From: Neoechinorhynchus agilis
Taxonomy: Eukaryota > Acanthocephala
Assembly (NCBI GenBank): GCA_051530055.1
Contig: CM121343.1
Location: 5,518,001 to 5,582,000, forward strand
DNA length: 64,000 nt
Reading direction: 5' to 3'
The notes under the pieces are model-generated. The model ran no database searches and had not been told where the DNA came from. It saw nothing but the letters and a program-made list of their open reading frames with translations. Shown here piece after piece: positions 39,607-51,522 of this stretch (position 1 is its first letter; each line of letters opens with the position of its first letter). A program made the position numbers and the translations under genes.

Positions 39607-40300
39607 ACGTGAAGGTCCGACCGGTTATTGCATCGTACTCATCATACGGTCAAAGTTTGGCGAAGGAAATCAACAATCTAATTCAGGTTGAAAAGATGAT
39701 AAGAAGCATGTTTAGAAGAAGAATGCTTCAGAAAACAGAAACGAACATCCAAGCGGCAAAAGTTAGCAAGGAAGCCACCCAATCTATAACTCAGCGTCTC
39801 GAATCTACACAAAGAGACCTGCACGTCATCGAGAGATACGGCTCGTCATTCGGTGCAAAAATGAGCAACATGCTCTCTCTCACATGGCGAAGAAATCGAG
39901 CTTGGTGAATCTCATACCGTACCACCCGGCGGGAGTGAATTTGAACAGTGTTTTCAAGTCAAAGCCGGAGCAACTTAAGGGCATTGATTGCTTGGTCAGC
40001 AGAGTATTTGGAAAAGAGTGCGGCAGCATGAATACGCACTCAAACGGAGTGACGTGTCATCGGCAATCTTCAACCACGCCGTGCAAAACAACCAAACAAT
40101 CGACTTCGGAGGAGCGAAGGTGAAAATAGTTTAGAAAGGGCTCCAAAGAAGGCTGATCAAGGAAGCCCTTCTCATCAACGCGGAGAGGACAATGGAAGGC
40201 AACAAGAGCAACTTCACTCTTGTCCTTCCGACAAATAACCTCCGTGGAGCAGTAGCGCATAGTGTGAAGCGTCACCTTGGAAATTGATGGTCCCGCGCAC
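39607..40300 (+). mobile_element. Penelope-like retroelement, 3' end, broken
   Basis: Segments reading LIPYHPAGVNLNSVF and, later, SDVSSAIFNHAVQNNQTIDF and GLQRRLIKEALLINAERT match the end of the Penelope-like element polyprotein: the RT C-terminus and the GIY-YIG region with its conserved HA..N and RL.KEA.. blocks. The copy is 5'-truncated and degenerate. Confidence 0.6.
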
Positions 40301-40859
40301 ACGAGTCCAGGGATCGAATGAGCTCCCCTACTACATGTGATTTTAGATGCTTGATAAGGAGGTCGAAGCCTCGAAAATTTGCATGTTTACAAATCTCGGG
40401 GAGGGAAAAGCTCGCCGTATAGAAAAAAGGAAATTTGAATACTGGAACAATTTTTATCTTTTACTTTTAGTCTACAAAATCGAAAATAAGTCATAAATTG
40501 ACAAAATTACGCGTTTATATGAATGATTTAATTCAGCAACGAGAGATAATTATTTGAGTAATCGGAGTTTAGATTCCATGAGTCTTTGATTTCATTTGAT
40601 TATCGCGATTAGTTCGCTAAGGGCGAGCGCAGAATCCCTCTTAGAGAACTTGAATTTCGTTCATCACCAAGTAAATATTCTCTTCCAATTCGAATCGATT
40701 ACCAACCGATAAGCCCAATGATTTGCATTTCGCAACGAAATTTCTTTTTCTGGATTATCCGAAACACAATTCGTTTGATCATGTCTGTCAGTATAACTTT
40801 AGTTCGTACTGAACTTTTTTTGGCTGAAATAACAATATTTCCCAATTCATCCATTGCTT
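40301..40859. other. Intergenic spacer between retroelement remnants
   Basis: About 560 bp, AT-rich, with nothing recognised. Confidence 0.4.
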
Positions 40860-41760
40860 TGTGCAAATAAGGACTTTTCGGCGATTAATGAGTCTAATAG
40901 AGAAACCCAGCCATCGGGGAAACACAATTCGCCGGCCCCAAGCCCGGATAAATAGGAAGGGTTGGCGACGGGAAGGGCATCCGGCCGTAAAACTTGCTTC
41001 GAATTCAAAACCATCTTATAGAAGTACCAAATAAATAACAACAATTTGACTAGGGCGTCCCCTTCATGCGACACGCAGATGATGCGCTCGGCATCGCCGA
41101 AAAAGTTAATAAATGAGCGAAAAATATTGTGTGAGGGGGGCATTGAATGTAGGTACGATGACAGGTAAGTCAATGGAAGTAGTAAACATGATGAAAAAGA
41201 GAGGAATTGCAATTCTATGCTTGTAGGAACAACGACGGAGAGGATCGGAGGTTCGAGAATTAGGGGAAGGTTTTAAATTATATTATAGTGGATCATGTAA
41301 TGGTAGAAACCGGGTGGGCATTGTATTAGATTTGCAATACAAAGATAGTGTTGGAAATTAAGATGCACTGATCGAATATTGGCGATGAGAATGGATCTTG
41401 GTGCTCAGGGCTTGACGATTATTTCGTGCTACGCTCCGCAGGTTTGCAGTCCTCAACAAGAGAGAAAGATGAATTCTGGAATGGACCTGATGAAGCCATA
41501 AGAACTGTTAAGAGGATCCGCCATGCGAAAAAACAGGCGACTTGGTTTACGAACAGCATTGAAGATTAAATGAGCGATCAAAAGGACAAAATCCGAACGA
41601 ACTGGAGCGAATGGTCCTAAGCATAGAAATAGCAGGAGTTCGAAGGCGAAGACGACCTAAAAAGCGTTGGAAAGATTACATGTGATGGCGACCTAGCGAC
41701 CCCGAATAAGGAAAAGCTTAAAGAAAGTGTGTGTAAATAAGCCTTTCAGAGAAAAAGTAG
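40860..41760 (+). mobile_element. RTE-type LINE, internally deleted
   Basis: Near the left end is GGCGACGGGAAGGGCATCCG, a motif often seen at the 5' side of RTE-like elements in invertebrates. From 41139 the plus strand reads LNVGTMTGKSMEVVNMMKKR, then RIGGSRIRGRF, and about 41390-41490 MRMDLGAQGLTIISCYAPQV, all RTE endonuclease signatures. It then jumps at about 41520-41700 to ERMVLSIEIAGVRRRRRPKK and RWKDYM, the typical RTE C-terminal tail. The whole reverse transcriptase is missing, and stops interrupt the endonuclease, so the copy is dead. Confidence 0.7.
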
Positions 41761-42064
41761 ACCCTCGTCGGCCTCTACTTGTAAGTTCTGAGATATAATT
41801 TTGTTTGCTTTTAAAATTTACCGAGTTTTTCTTGAATTGTGATGCTCATTGCAGTATAACGTTTACCGCGATGAATGCTCCACTTCGATTTAAGTGTTAG
41901 TTTTTGTGCTTGAAGACAGCAGCTATGGTATTCCACTATAAAGGCCAGTTTTTCTTGGTGGGTTTCAACGGCACTGAAGGCAAGAATTCTAGATTTTCTA
42001 ACCTTTGATCAAATGGAATGTTCATTCGATATACAGTTGTTTTTTAGAGGCGCAAAATACTTAA

Positions 42065-42745
42065 ATCGAATTCCCATACATATGAGCAATAAAAACAGCG
42101 AAAAGAGATTTAGAAGTTGCTATGGGATAAAAGGAAGAAGCTTTCATGCAAGGTACTTAGACTATTCCGAGAAATCTTCGTAACGAAATTTCACCCATTC
42201 TAAAAGTAGTCCCGATAAAGCCGATCCTGGAAATCTGAGTAGAGGTGAACAAACCAATCCGAAATCCTTCCAAATGAGCAATAAAAACAGCGAAAAGAGA
42301 TTTAGAAGTTGCTATATTGAGGACGAGCAAAGTTTCAATGCATGGATGATTCTATGTTACCAAGAGCAAGAAGAAAAGATGGTGCATGTTTGAAAAAAGG
42401 GCCGGCATATCAATGATTATGTTAAGATCAAAAAGTTCATTTAACCATATCATGAAAGTACTAATTATCTCTTAGCGGATTAGGATATTGACGTTACTGA
42501 ACTATTGTACGATCTCTCCCCCGTGGGATAGAAGGAAGCTCTCATGCAAGGTACTTAGACTATTCGGAGAAATCTTCGCCAAATTCATCAATGGAGTTTG
42601 TCCCTGTGCGAAATTCCGGAAACAACGAAAATGTAATAGACGTATTCGATCAGGGGAACGAAATTTCACCCATTCTGAAAGTAGTTCTGATAAAGCCAAT
42701 CCTGGAAATCTGAGTAGAAGTGAACAAACCAATCTGAAATAAGAA
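42065..42745. repeat. Local duplicated blocks
   Basis: The block ATGAGCAATAAAAACAGCGA (plus 30 bp more) occurs at about 42083 and 42274. A second block (GGTACTTAGACTATTC... to TCTGAGTAGA) occurs at about 42150-42245 and, longer, at about 42549-42720. The pattern is partial tandem duplication with deletions, without recognisable coding content. 41761-42064 and 42746-43079 hold nothing else I recognise. Confidence 0.6.
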
Positions 42746-43079
42746 ACTCGTGCAAGTACTAGAATAATTTCGTCAGATTCCGAAGAGAGGCTACTGCAAT
42801 GACGGATATGTGCTCCTCCCTTTCCACGCGCTCACAACTTTTCAGACAATAGCGAGCACGGGAAGAGGACAATGCATGCTGGCGATGGGTGCACACTTTT
42901 GTGGGCGTGGTTCTTTGCAGAAACGAAAGAATAACAGTTTGAGATGACGTCATTGAAGACGAATCAAATGGAAAGAATTTCTCATGGTCTGAAGACGTCA
43001 TCAGGCTTAGTATAGATCGGTGCTGCTCGTATAGTCTTTTGAAGTGCATAAATACAATCTTTGATGAACCGTTACTTCG

Positions 43080-43780
43080 CCAATTGATGTTAGACTAAAT
43101 TTATTCCGCCTCTTGGAGGTATCTGAGGATCCAGAGGAATGTACAAACTGAAACCGGATGGTTAAGTGAATTGAGTGATTTAATTACTTCTCTGAACCAG
43201 ATCGGTTGGCCGTATGCCTGAAAAGTTATCAGCCGTGATAAAAGGCCACACATTGATACCTAATAAAAGTTACCGGCTGGCCAGTCTTCAAAAAATCAAA
43301 AATTCAATGGCCTGTAATTAAAATCAAAACAAATGGCTGAGTTTGACATTCCGTAGTTTTGTCGAGGTGGTTAAGTAGAAAACTCCAATTTTGCGGACGG
43401 TGGTGATTGCACGTCTTGTACTTTATTATGTTCTACAAATAAAAGTTCAAATCATCAGTGGACTAATGCCCTTGATCCCAGTGAAGGGTCAACTGGTTCC
43501 AATCCGTTACCGCCAATGGCGCACAACCAAAGGGGACGAAATACCATTGAAGGGAGAAAACCGACTGATGAGTACCGCCTCTTGGAGGTATTTGAGGATC
43601 CTGAAGAATGTATAAATTCTTTACCGTATGCATCAGAGTATAAGTGATTCAATCACTTCTCTGAACCAGATCGGTGGGCTGTGCGCCCGAAAAATTATCG
43701 GCCGTGATAAAAAGCCACAGATTGATACCTAATAAAAGTTACCGGCTGGCTAGTCTTCAAAAAAGCTTAAGTTATTATTT
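43080..43780. repeat. Two diverged copies of the dispersed 326-bp-type unit
   Basis: Blocks at about 43100-43290 and 43340-43770 share CTTGGAGGTATTTGAGGATC-like, TGATTCAATCACTTCTCTGA-like and GCCGTGATAAAAGGCCACA-like stretches with each other, and the order of motifs with the array at 18456-19520. The end TATCAGCCGTGATAAAAGGCC also resembles TTATCAGCCGTAAAAAAGGCC in the 21.2-kb array, linking the two repeat families. Confidence 0.6.
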
Positions 43781-44419
43781 AAAAATGCACTTAATATATT
43801 AATGGTTCGGCCTTGATTGTTCAATGTCGTCAAGTTGTGGTCAATAATTTGCGTTTCGCTAAATAAACATCAAACGATATGACGCTATAAGAATATTTTA
43901 ATTGATGTAAAAACTTGGTTTGCTTTCAGAAAATGCTTGATTTTAACAGTTCGGGTGCAAACCGTTTTGGTTAGCGCAAAGGTCAATATATCCAGTAATT
44001 TGAACCAAACGTATTTTTAGAGATCCATTGTGCAAATGGAAACGGGAGGTTCTCAGCGGACTTCGATAAAAGTGACAATGGACGGAACTTGAATGGAAAC
44101 ATTCCGTGGGCCTAGAAATCCTGATGAAACCTCACCTTATCAATCATCTAAAAAGGTTTTTGGTTATAGCTCTTGTCTATGTTTTATCTTATAGGCTCGG
44201 GTTAACAGGCTCGCTACTTTCAAGGTTCGGGGACCGTGTGCCCGCTCGTAAACCCTGCACTGTATCGTGCGGAGGAGCAATCACCGAACACAGAACAAAA
44301 ACCGCTCCCAGAATCCGTGAAACTCGAAAGAGTTGAATTTGTTTTGGTGATGCAACAAACCAAATGATCAATTCGATTATGAGGACGGGGATTGGGGTTC
44401 GAGTGTACAATAAGAAAAT
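43781..44419. other. Intergenic spacer
   Basis: About 640 bp; no recognised feature. A plus frame at 44106-44336 has no homologue I know. Confidence 0.35.
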
Positions 44420-45440
44420 TATCAGGTGGGCTCTAGAAGCCTACTTTTGAAGAAGTTTCAAAAGATGAAGAGTATGGTAGTGATTGAGGTACGTAAATTG
44501 TGGCACCTGAACGCGGTTCATATGGAAGGAAGAGTACCAGAGAAAGATTGCTAAATTACCGTTGAAGGGAGTAAGCCACGTTTCTGCTAAGATGATTACG
44601 TCGCCTTCGGAAGTAGATGAAATGAGTGAAATTTCATCTAGTTTACGAAAGAGGCTACGAGCGATGGAGTAGATTACGACGGGAAGGGAACTTCGGGCGT
44701 GAAAATGAGGGAAATTGAGGTTGCTTTGATTTTTCGTGGGTGATAAATAAAGGGAAGAGTCGATACAAGTTATCGATCTCTAAGAACTGGTTATACCAAA
44801 GAGATAAGCCCGGAAGCCAATCGAAAATTTGAGTTGAGATGAGTGATTGGCAATGATAGAAACTAGTTTTGAGTCGAGAATTGGTGTGGATCAGCCGTTT
44901 TGAGTAGGTAATGAATGATTACTTGTTTTGGGAGAAAGAGTGTTTAATGTGGAAAAATTGGGAGATAGTAAGTTATTGTTCATTGGGCGCCGATAGAGTT
45001 GCACTTAGTCAAATAAGATAGAGTCGGTTACTCTTCGAGATGGTGCTGATATATAGTTTTTCGGATAGTTTGGGTTAAGTGATAGATTTTGATAGTTTTT
45101 ATGTGGGTAGATTCGAAATGAAAAATGTGAAGTGCAATGAGTACAGAGTTGAAATTTACTTTTAGAAGACGTGGACGCGGGTTAGAGGGATTTTTGGAGG
45201 GAATACGCATAACCGTTTTTGGGGGATGAAATGCAGAATGTAAGCCGGGGAAAAGAACTTAAGTGAAATTTGGTGGCAGTGGTGTGCATCAGTGGCGAAA
45301 GGGTTGGCAACAGTGGATGCGATTTGTCTTTGAGGGAGGAGTACATGACACGAAGGGTAGATTTAGATCGGAGAGGGATGATGGGCCGGAAGGTGGGAAA
45401 GCCTATCATTACAGAAATGAACAGGAGGGTTGATTACTTG
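44420..45440 (-). mobile_element. LINE remnant in opposite orientation
   Basis: On the minus strand the region reads VMYSSLKDKSHPLLPTLSPL then MHTTATKFHLSSF, and further on MRIPSKNPSNPRPRLLKV. These parallel MHSSLED...LSPLMHTTATKSF and MRIPPKNLFNPRIRILKV of the plus-strand LINE at 38.6-38.9 kb. At about 44610-44650 the AGATGAAATTTCACTCATTT stretch preceding the endonuclease recurs inverted. So this is a second 5'-region copy of the same LINE family, diverged and without RT. Confidence 0.6.
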
Positions 45441-45524
45441 TGGTGGTATTGGTATCAACTTTTTATATCTCAATACATCAAGGCATTTCCTTTAATCATC
45501 GATAAAAAATTCTTCGGGTTAGTC

Positions 45525-45770
45525 AAAGTATTATTTCGGTGATAATAATCCCGGTAATAGCACAACTGATTTATTGGAAATATTTCGCGAGGTGACCTCG
45601 CCTCATCAGTCATTGCTTGTAAGTTATTAAATATTCGAGTTCGCAGTTCGTGTTCGAATATTTAATAACCTACAAGCAATGACTGATGAGGCGAGGTCAC
45701 CTCGCGAAATATTTCCAATAAATCAGATGTGCTATTACCGGGATTATTATCACCAAAATAATATTTCCTT
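45525..45770. repeat. Near-perfect hairpin (foldback) element
   Basis: Left arm 45539 to about 45642 and right arm about 45658-45753 are inverted complements over roughly 100 bp with only a few mismatches, for example GAGGTGACCTCGCCTCATCA against TGATGAGGCGAGGTCACCTC. The loop is about 15 bp (GTTCGCAGTTCGTG). The outer bases extend the match (TATTATTTCGGTGATA / TATCACCAAAATAATA). No coding capacity. It is probably a MITE and recent, given arm identity. Confidence 0.85.
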
Positions 45771-47832
45771 TTCGTCCAATCGCATTGTTTTTAGAGTGCA
45801 TCTGAGAAAAACCGTCCTTAGTTTCGTTGCGAATTTTTGATACGATTATAAAACCTTTCTTTTTAAGTTTGTTTTTGTAAAAAAAATCCCGTCGGCGAGA
45901 ACACCTTCACATTCGAATAGAATGATTTAACTTAATAGCTTAAAGAAATTTCTGATAGTTTAGGAAAGTAGATAGAGTCAACGGATATCCGCGCAGGGGA
46001 AAAATAAATCAACTTGTAAATGTTAGAATCCGGTTTCAGACGGCATGGTGCATCGACTTTATTATTGTTAACAACGCTCGAAAAAACCGTTTTTGTCGTG
46101 TTCAATCATCAGTATTGAGCAACATGTTTATAAATTACGTGCAGGGACAAAGTATTCCATTGATGTGGAATTCCCTTCTCTAAAAGGATGCAAGCAAGAA
46201 GTAATTGATAACAGTTAGGTCGCCTCAGAAGCGCTCTTGGCACAAAGCATTCTTTGTCATCCTTGTTAGAAGACTGTTGGAAGCGTGCGCAAGATTGGCA
46301 ATTGTATAGGCTATGAGAATTATTATGACAGTTTTCTACTCCGCATCTTAATATCAACTAACGGTACGAGAACTTAAATCAAAAGCTATCATACTCGATC
46401 GATTTAAAGGACTGAACAAAGGTTCTAAGGCGGGTATCATTCATTAGAGAAAATGCAGCTATGAAAAATGTTTAATATTTTTATGCTACAGCGAGTACAT
46501 TTATTTTCCTTCAGCACCTATTTTTATATGAAAAGTTAGGAGCATTTTTGCACGCGACCATGGACGGATTTCTATTAGATAAACATCCAGAGTGGAAGAT
46601 AATCATCTTTCCGCCGTAAAAGATAAAACCTATGCGAAACATTTTTTGTATCGTTAAGTGTGCTAGCTGTGACCATCGAATACACATTATCATAATGGAT
46701 TTTTTGATCTGATTCGTATTATGTCCTTGGAAACATTAGATTGACCATCTTCCTAATAGACATTTAGCTAGGATTGTCACCTACATTTTACTTTTTGGAA
46801 TTATTGCTTAGATCTATACCCGGTACTAACAAACAAACTGATGATGATGATGATGATGAACCCAACGAGGTTCGCAGAACGTCTTTTTAATCGAAATAAC
46901 CATTTACCGTGGGTGTAGACTTCTAACCATAATAATTCCAATCACATCCCCTGGTACCTCCTCCTACATATCGACAGTTTACTTTTTATATAAATTTTTC
47001 AGTAATAAAAATTATAGGAAATTGACACGCTCTTTTTTATTCCAAACTAATCTAAAGGGAATGTTGTTATTTTCACAGTATTAATCACGCTATGAGAAAT
47101 CAACTCAAATTATTGCCATCAAATGCAATGTTTCTACCTGCATTTTCGACTCTAAGAAGTTTTACTTTCGTCTTTGCTTCAAATGATCATTTTAATTGCA
47201 ATTATTTGCAATGTTCAGTATTTTAAAGTCAAATTACAAATCGCATTTGAAACATTTGGTGACATTTTTTTGATGATATTTCTTTTTAAACGAACCCTAC
47301 ACAGAATACTACTAATTTTTCTTCATTAATTCGTTTTGTCACGTAGAACTTCCGCTGATGATTATATATTTTCGTTCAAATGAGGAGACACCAGCGCCTA
47401 AGTCTCTTTTTTAGATTTTTGAGCAAATGACGGTTGAATTTCATTGTCAACCATTTGTGTTATTTAGATAAATAACCCAGAAAATCCAGATTACTGTTGA
47501 GATTTAATTGACATCTATAGAGTACAGCAAACATTCGACACAACAATCACAAGATGTTTGCTTGGAGTTGTGGTGATCACAATCCCGGATAAAATATATT
47601 TCAGTAAGTTTTATTCGCGAGATTATGATCATCGCCACATCTCCGATTCTACCATCCCGAAGGATTTTACCTAGATGATTAAATTGTTTAGTGTTTGTTC
47701 AAATCGCTACCTATTTCAAGAAGATTTAAAAGGATGTATAAAACCTTAATCTTTTTAAATAATAATAGGGCGCAACTTCATTTTGTCTTCTTCATTCGAT
47801 GTTAAAATGAACTAAATTTGTTCACGTTGCAG
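45771..47832. other. AT-rich intergenic region
   Basis: About 2 kb with no gene recognised. A short (GAT)n microsatellite lies at about 46841-46859. Minus-strand frames at 46109-46357 and 46511-46693 match nothing I know. Confidence 0.5.
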
Positions 47833-48026
47833 CCAGACAACAAGAGATTTATGTAAGGAAAATTTGCCGCAGTTTAATCTTTTTATTGCTCGATCGAGCG
47901 AAGTCACAGTGAATGCGCTTGGTTTGCGTTTATATCCTGAGTATCTGAAATGCGCACACCCACGAAGAGAGCAAGAGAAGATCTTGCTTTTTGACATTCT
48001 ACGCTGCCTGAACCGACAGTAATCAA
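47833..48026 (+). CDS. Possible terminal exon, unrecognised
   Basis: After an acceptor-like TTCACGTTGCAG the plus strand is open to a TAA near 48020 and reads DLCKENLPQFNLFIARSSEV and, later, LGLRLYPEYLKCAHPRREQE. The composition is protein-like and better than the minus-strand alternative over the same bases. No upstream partner exon or family was found. Confidence 0.3.
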
Positions 48027-48233
48027 TGCGTTGGCAGGATCTGAAGTTTGCTACCGTCAACAAAAGTCGCTACAAGATTTTCGACACCCCCGCAGTAGAA
48101 TGCCACCAGCAGCGTGCACCCACACATAAGTAAGGAAACCCCGTAGATGTTAGATTAGGGGATAAAAGCATTCATTTTTAACGATTCGATTTTAGACTAA
48201 GCATTTGAAAATAGATAATAACACTCAAGTCAC

Positions 48234-49147
48234 ATGATCGACGTACTTCAATTGCCTAAACCGGTTATAAATTTTCTGAGAACAATGACAAAAGACGACG
48301 TGAGTAAATACGCTCAACTCACATGGGATATAGCGGGCGATCACGAACAAGTTAAACTGTCTCTGACATGGACGTTAAGGACATCATCGGAGACTCTTCA
48401 ATACAATCAGATTCTCCGTCAAAGTGAACAAGATCCAAATGTGGCTTGTGCAAAGACTCTTCACCTTGAGAGATTTCCAACAAATGCTGGATTATTTCCA
48501 GCGGGACAAAATAGAAAATTTCGAAGTAGAGCGTCACAAACAAACGTATCAGGAATTACTTCAACGAATAATACGGGCATCCAGACAGAAGATCTAAGAC
48601 AATCTATATCTATAATGCAAGGAAAGCAGGTGGACAAACTAACCGAAGCGATTTCATCTTCCTATCCCCGTGATTGTGACGGCCTTCGCCAATCTTCAAT
48701 GAAATCAAGTCCTTCTCCACATCGTCCAGCCTCGAGTTCAAGGAAGAAAAGATCCAATCAAAAAACATATGAGGATCCGTCCAAGGTACATTTACAATCC
48801 ACTAAAGCGGATCAAGCGAATGAGACTAGTAAGGAATACCTTTGTAGATTTCCTTAAGATTTTCATTGATTATGCTTTAATTTATCGATCTTTATTCAAC
48901 GTAATTTTCGTACCGAAAAAATCATTTAACCCGCTTTTAGTAATATAAAGCGAATGCTACAAAGGTATGAACTATGCGAATTACTTATGATCGAGCCAAA
49001 GTAGATGACCCATGGGTAAAAGCATCTGCTGCCACTTGTACAAGGGGAACAACGCCTACGGGACAACAACATCCGATGGATAAACACCACATTTGTAAAA
49101 CGGTCCACTTTGATCTTGGATCCGAGCAGGACGACTGGAGACAGTGA
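48234..49147 (+). CDS. Hypothetical protein, Ser/Lys-rich, unrecognised
   Basis: ATG 48234 opens a frame that reaches a stop at 48857. A better model splices at 48828 (ACTA|GTAAGG) to 49002, in phase, adding DDPWVKASAATC and an acidic end (FDLGSEQDDW) before TGA at 49145-49147. The result is about 246 residues. The N-terminus (VINFLRTMTKDDVSKYAQLT, then QVKLSLTW) looks folded, with alternating hydrophobics. The centre and C-terminus are disordered, with SSPSPHRPASSSRKKRSN. Faint likeness to centriolar SAS-6/XRCC4-type head domains was considered but no motif is decisive. An acceptor-like ACTCAAG just before the ATG hints at an upstream exon. Confidence 0.4.
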
Positions 49148-49424
49148 CGCAATCATAAATGCCAAATTGTCAATAGAATTTCTATTTAAGTACTTTTATT
49201 TTAAGGTCCACGTCGTCTATAATGTTCTGTCAATTCTAATAATAAACTCGGTGAATGAAATTTGATTGTGTGGTTTTTAAAAGCATTCTCATTGTGCAAA
49301 TTTAAACTATTAATCATTTTCGATTTTTCAATCTTAAAAATTTGCACTAACTAGAACGTATCTTTGATTTCAATTTGGGGTTAATTCCAATTTATTGATA
49401 ATTGCAACCTTATTAACCTCCCCG

Positions 49425-50880
49425 ATGACTGATTTGTACGAATTTTCGTCTGCATGCAAACCTCTTCAGGTGTCTAGAATAGTACATGGTGAGTGTAGCT
49501 TGTTGGGCAGAACTCGGGTGCCCGGGGTTGTTAGGCCCGCGGGTGGGGGTGACACCCGATGAGGTTCGAAACGTTTTCCAAAAAAATGATTTACCGGGTG
49601 AAGACCTAAATAATAATCCTAGTCATATACTTCGGTACCTCACATATCGACATTGTAACTCCAATTCACTCAAAAAACACAACTTGGTTACACGTCTAAA
49701 ACCATTTTTCTTACAAACATTAAGCAAAAACTTAATTAATTTCACTAATTTTGCGAAGCGGCTTACTTAATGAATCAACAACCTAGCAATACGTGTAAAT
49801 AAAGTGTTAATTGAAGCTTCTGCACAAAATAACTAACATCCCATATTTTTGATGATTCAAGTTAGTTAAATGTTTGCGCTCAGCTTCAATAATTTGGTTA
49901 CTTATCTTCTCAAGAATAAGACTTGAAAACAACCTAGAATTTAGTATGCAGGCTATTTCGGTCGACGAATTTCCTGGATAAGCATGGCTGTCTAGGGATG
50001 GAACGCAGCCATGGGCACGATATCGACCGGCGGCGAGCTGGGACGTGATTGATGCTAACAGTATAATTAAATTGTAATCAAGAAGGTTTTACAGTCAACT
50101 ACACATTTTATTTTGTTTAAGAAGAGGACACTTGTACCTCTGGGTCCTCGTGGTCACTTTGGAGTTGATGACGGATCCGGAGTGGATGACGGTCGACGAT
50201 GACGAGAGAGAGGACGACGACCGTTGCCTCAGTTGCTCTTAGAGACAAAATTTTCATTCCATATAATTCTAAATGGTTAGAAAAAGTGCACAATGGATAT
50301 TTACAGAAAATGTGTGATTATTTCGATTCTAAAAACGTAATTGACTGTAAAATGTAACCAAGGTTACGCAACTACAGTAAATCATTATATGATAACTAAT
50401 ATGCCTCATTTTATAGGAGACAAAAACTTTGATCCCGTATACATCTTAAGTCTACATGATTTAAAAACCAATAATGAGACAAGACTTACAATTTACGACA
50501 CTAAACCAGTCCGCAGTCACAATGAAGTTCATAAGAGAGACAAAAATCGTTCACAAATCAAAGAAGGTAAAGTCACGCAAGGAAGCATTGATTCGGCTGG
50601 CATGCAGACTACTGATTCGGATCTACAATTCAGTGGCACAAAAAGGAAGCTTAATCACGGAAGTGGAACTTTTATAGAAACGTCGACTTTTTCTTCTTGT
50701 TGTTCAGTCACCAGTGATGACGGTGAACCCAAAGATCTAAGTAACTTGTTAAAAAACCGTTTCTTCAACGGAAAGACTGAATTACGCATTGATGTGTTTG
50801 ATGTAACTCAAAACAATAAAGAAGGAGTTGTTGACGGCATTCTTACTAAAGTGAATGATAGAATAGTTTTACTACTATAA
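49425..50880 (+). CDS. Hypothetical multi-exon gene, unrecognised
   Basis: Candidate exons: ATG 49425-49488 (MTDLYEFSSACKPLQ..., donor CATG|GTGAGT), about 50245-50337 (IFIPYNSKWLEKVHNGYLQK, donor AAC|GTAATT) and about 50417-50880 (FDPVYILSLHDLKTNN onward to TAA). The first two join in phase. The third does not join the second at the obvious sites, so the model is incomplete. The third exon contains SAGMQTTDSDLQFS, reminiscent of NTGIQTEDLRQS in the preceding gene, so the two could be paralogues or parts of one locus. No function is assigned. Confidence 0.3.
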
Positions 50881-51522
50881 TAAAACTTACGTTTCCATTT
50901 TCGATGTTGTTCAAGCATCATCGTTTCAAACAAAATGCTTTCAAAGACATACCCGATTCGTTGTTTCTTCATTTCTAGAAATTATGGACCACAATTGCAG
51001 GAAGCAATCAAGTGCTACTTAGTAAATTTTCTTTTTTTGCAAATACAGTTGATTCCGTAAATCGGACTACAACGAGACGCGATCTACGGGTAAGTCCGAT
51101 TAATTGGATATGGCTTTATTTTACGTTCATGTAGGTACATTTGTTTCGGTTCTTTAGAATTTGGCCCAATTATCCGGATTTGACTGCGTCTTTGTCCTTT
51201 CAATGCGCGTTTCCGATGTGAGTTCTTTAAAATTCGATTTGCACCATAGAACAGTAGATTCAAGTAGGGAGATCTTTAAAAGTTAGGGTTTTCATCCGCA
51301 TAGGTCATCACAAGTGGGCAAAAAGTGTCACTTGTGGTATTAAATCTTTGCTAAATTGCATTTCACGGTTTTTTCAAAATTAGATATAAATTCTTTTAAA
51401 TCTATTTAAGAAAAAATACGATTAACCGTTGGTATTAATTTGCGACCGATTTTAATCTAAAAATGGGCGATAATTGAGCTTTCAAATCAAAATTATAGTT
51501 CGTGTTTTAATCGCGATCACTG
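50881..51522. other. Intergenic region with a possible MITE end
   Basis: About 640 bp. Around 51050-51115 the pair AAATCGGACT / AGTCCGATTAATTGG forms a short inverted repeat of the kind seen at pogo/Tc1-like termini. It is too short to classify. Nothing else seen. Confidence 0.3.
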
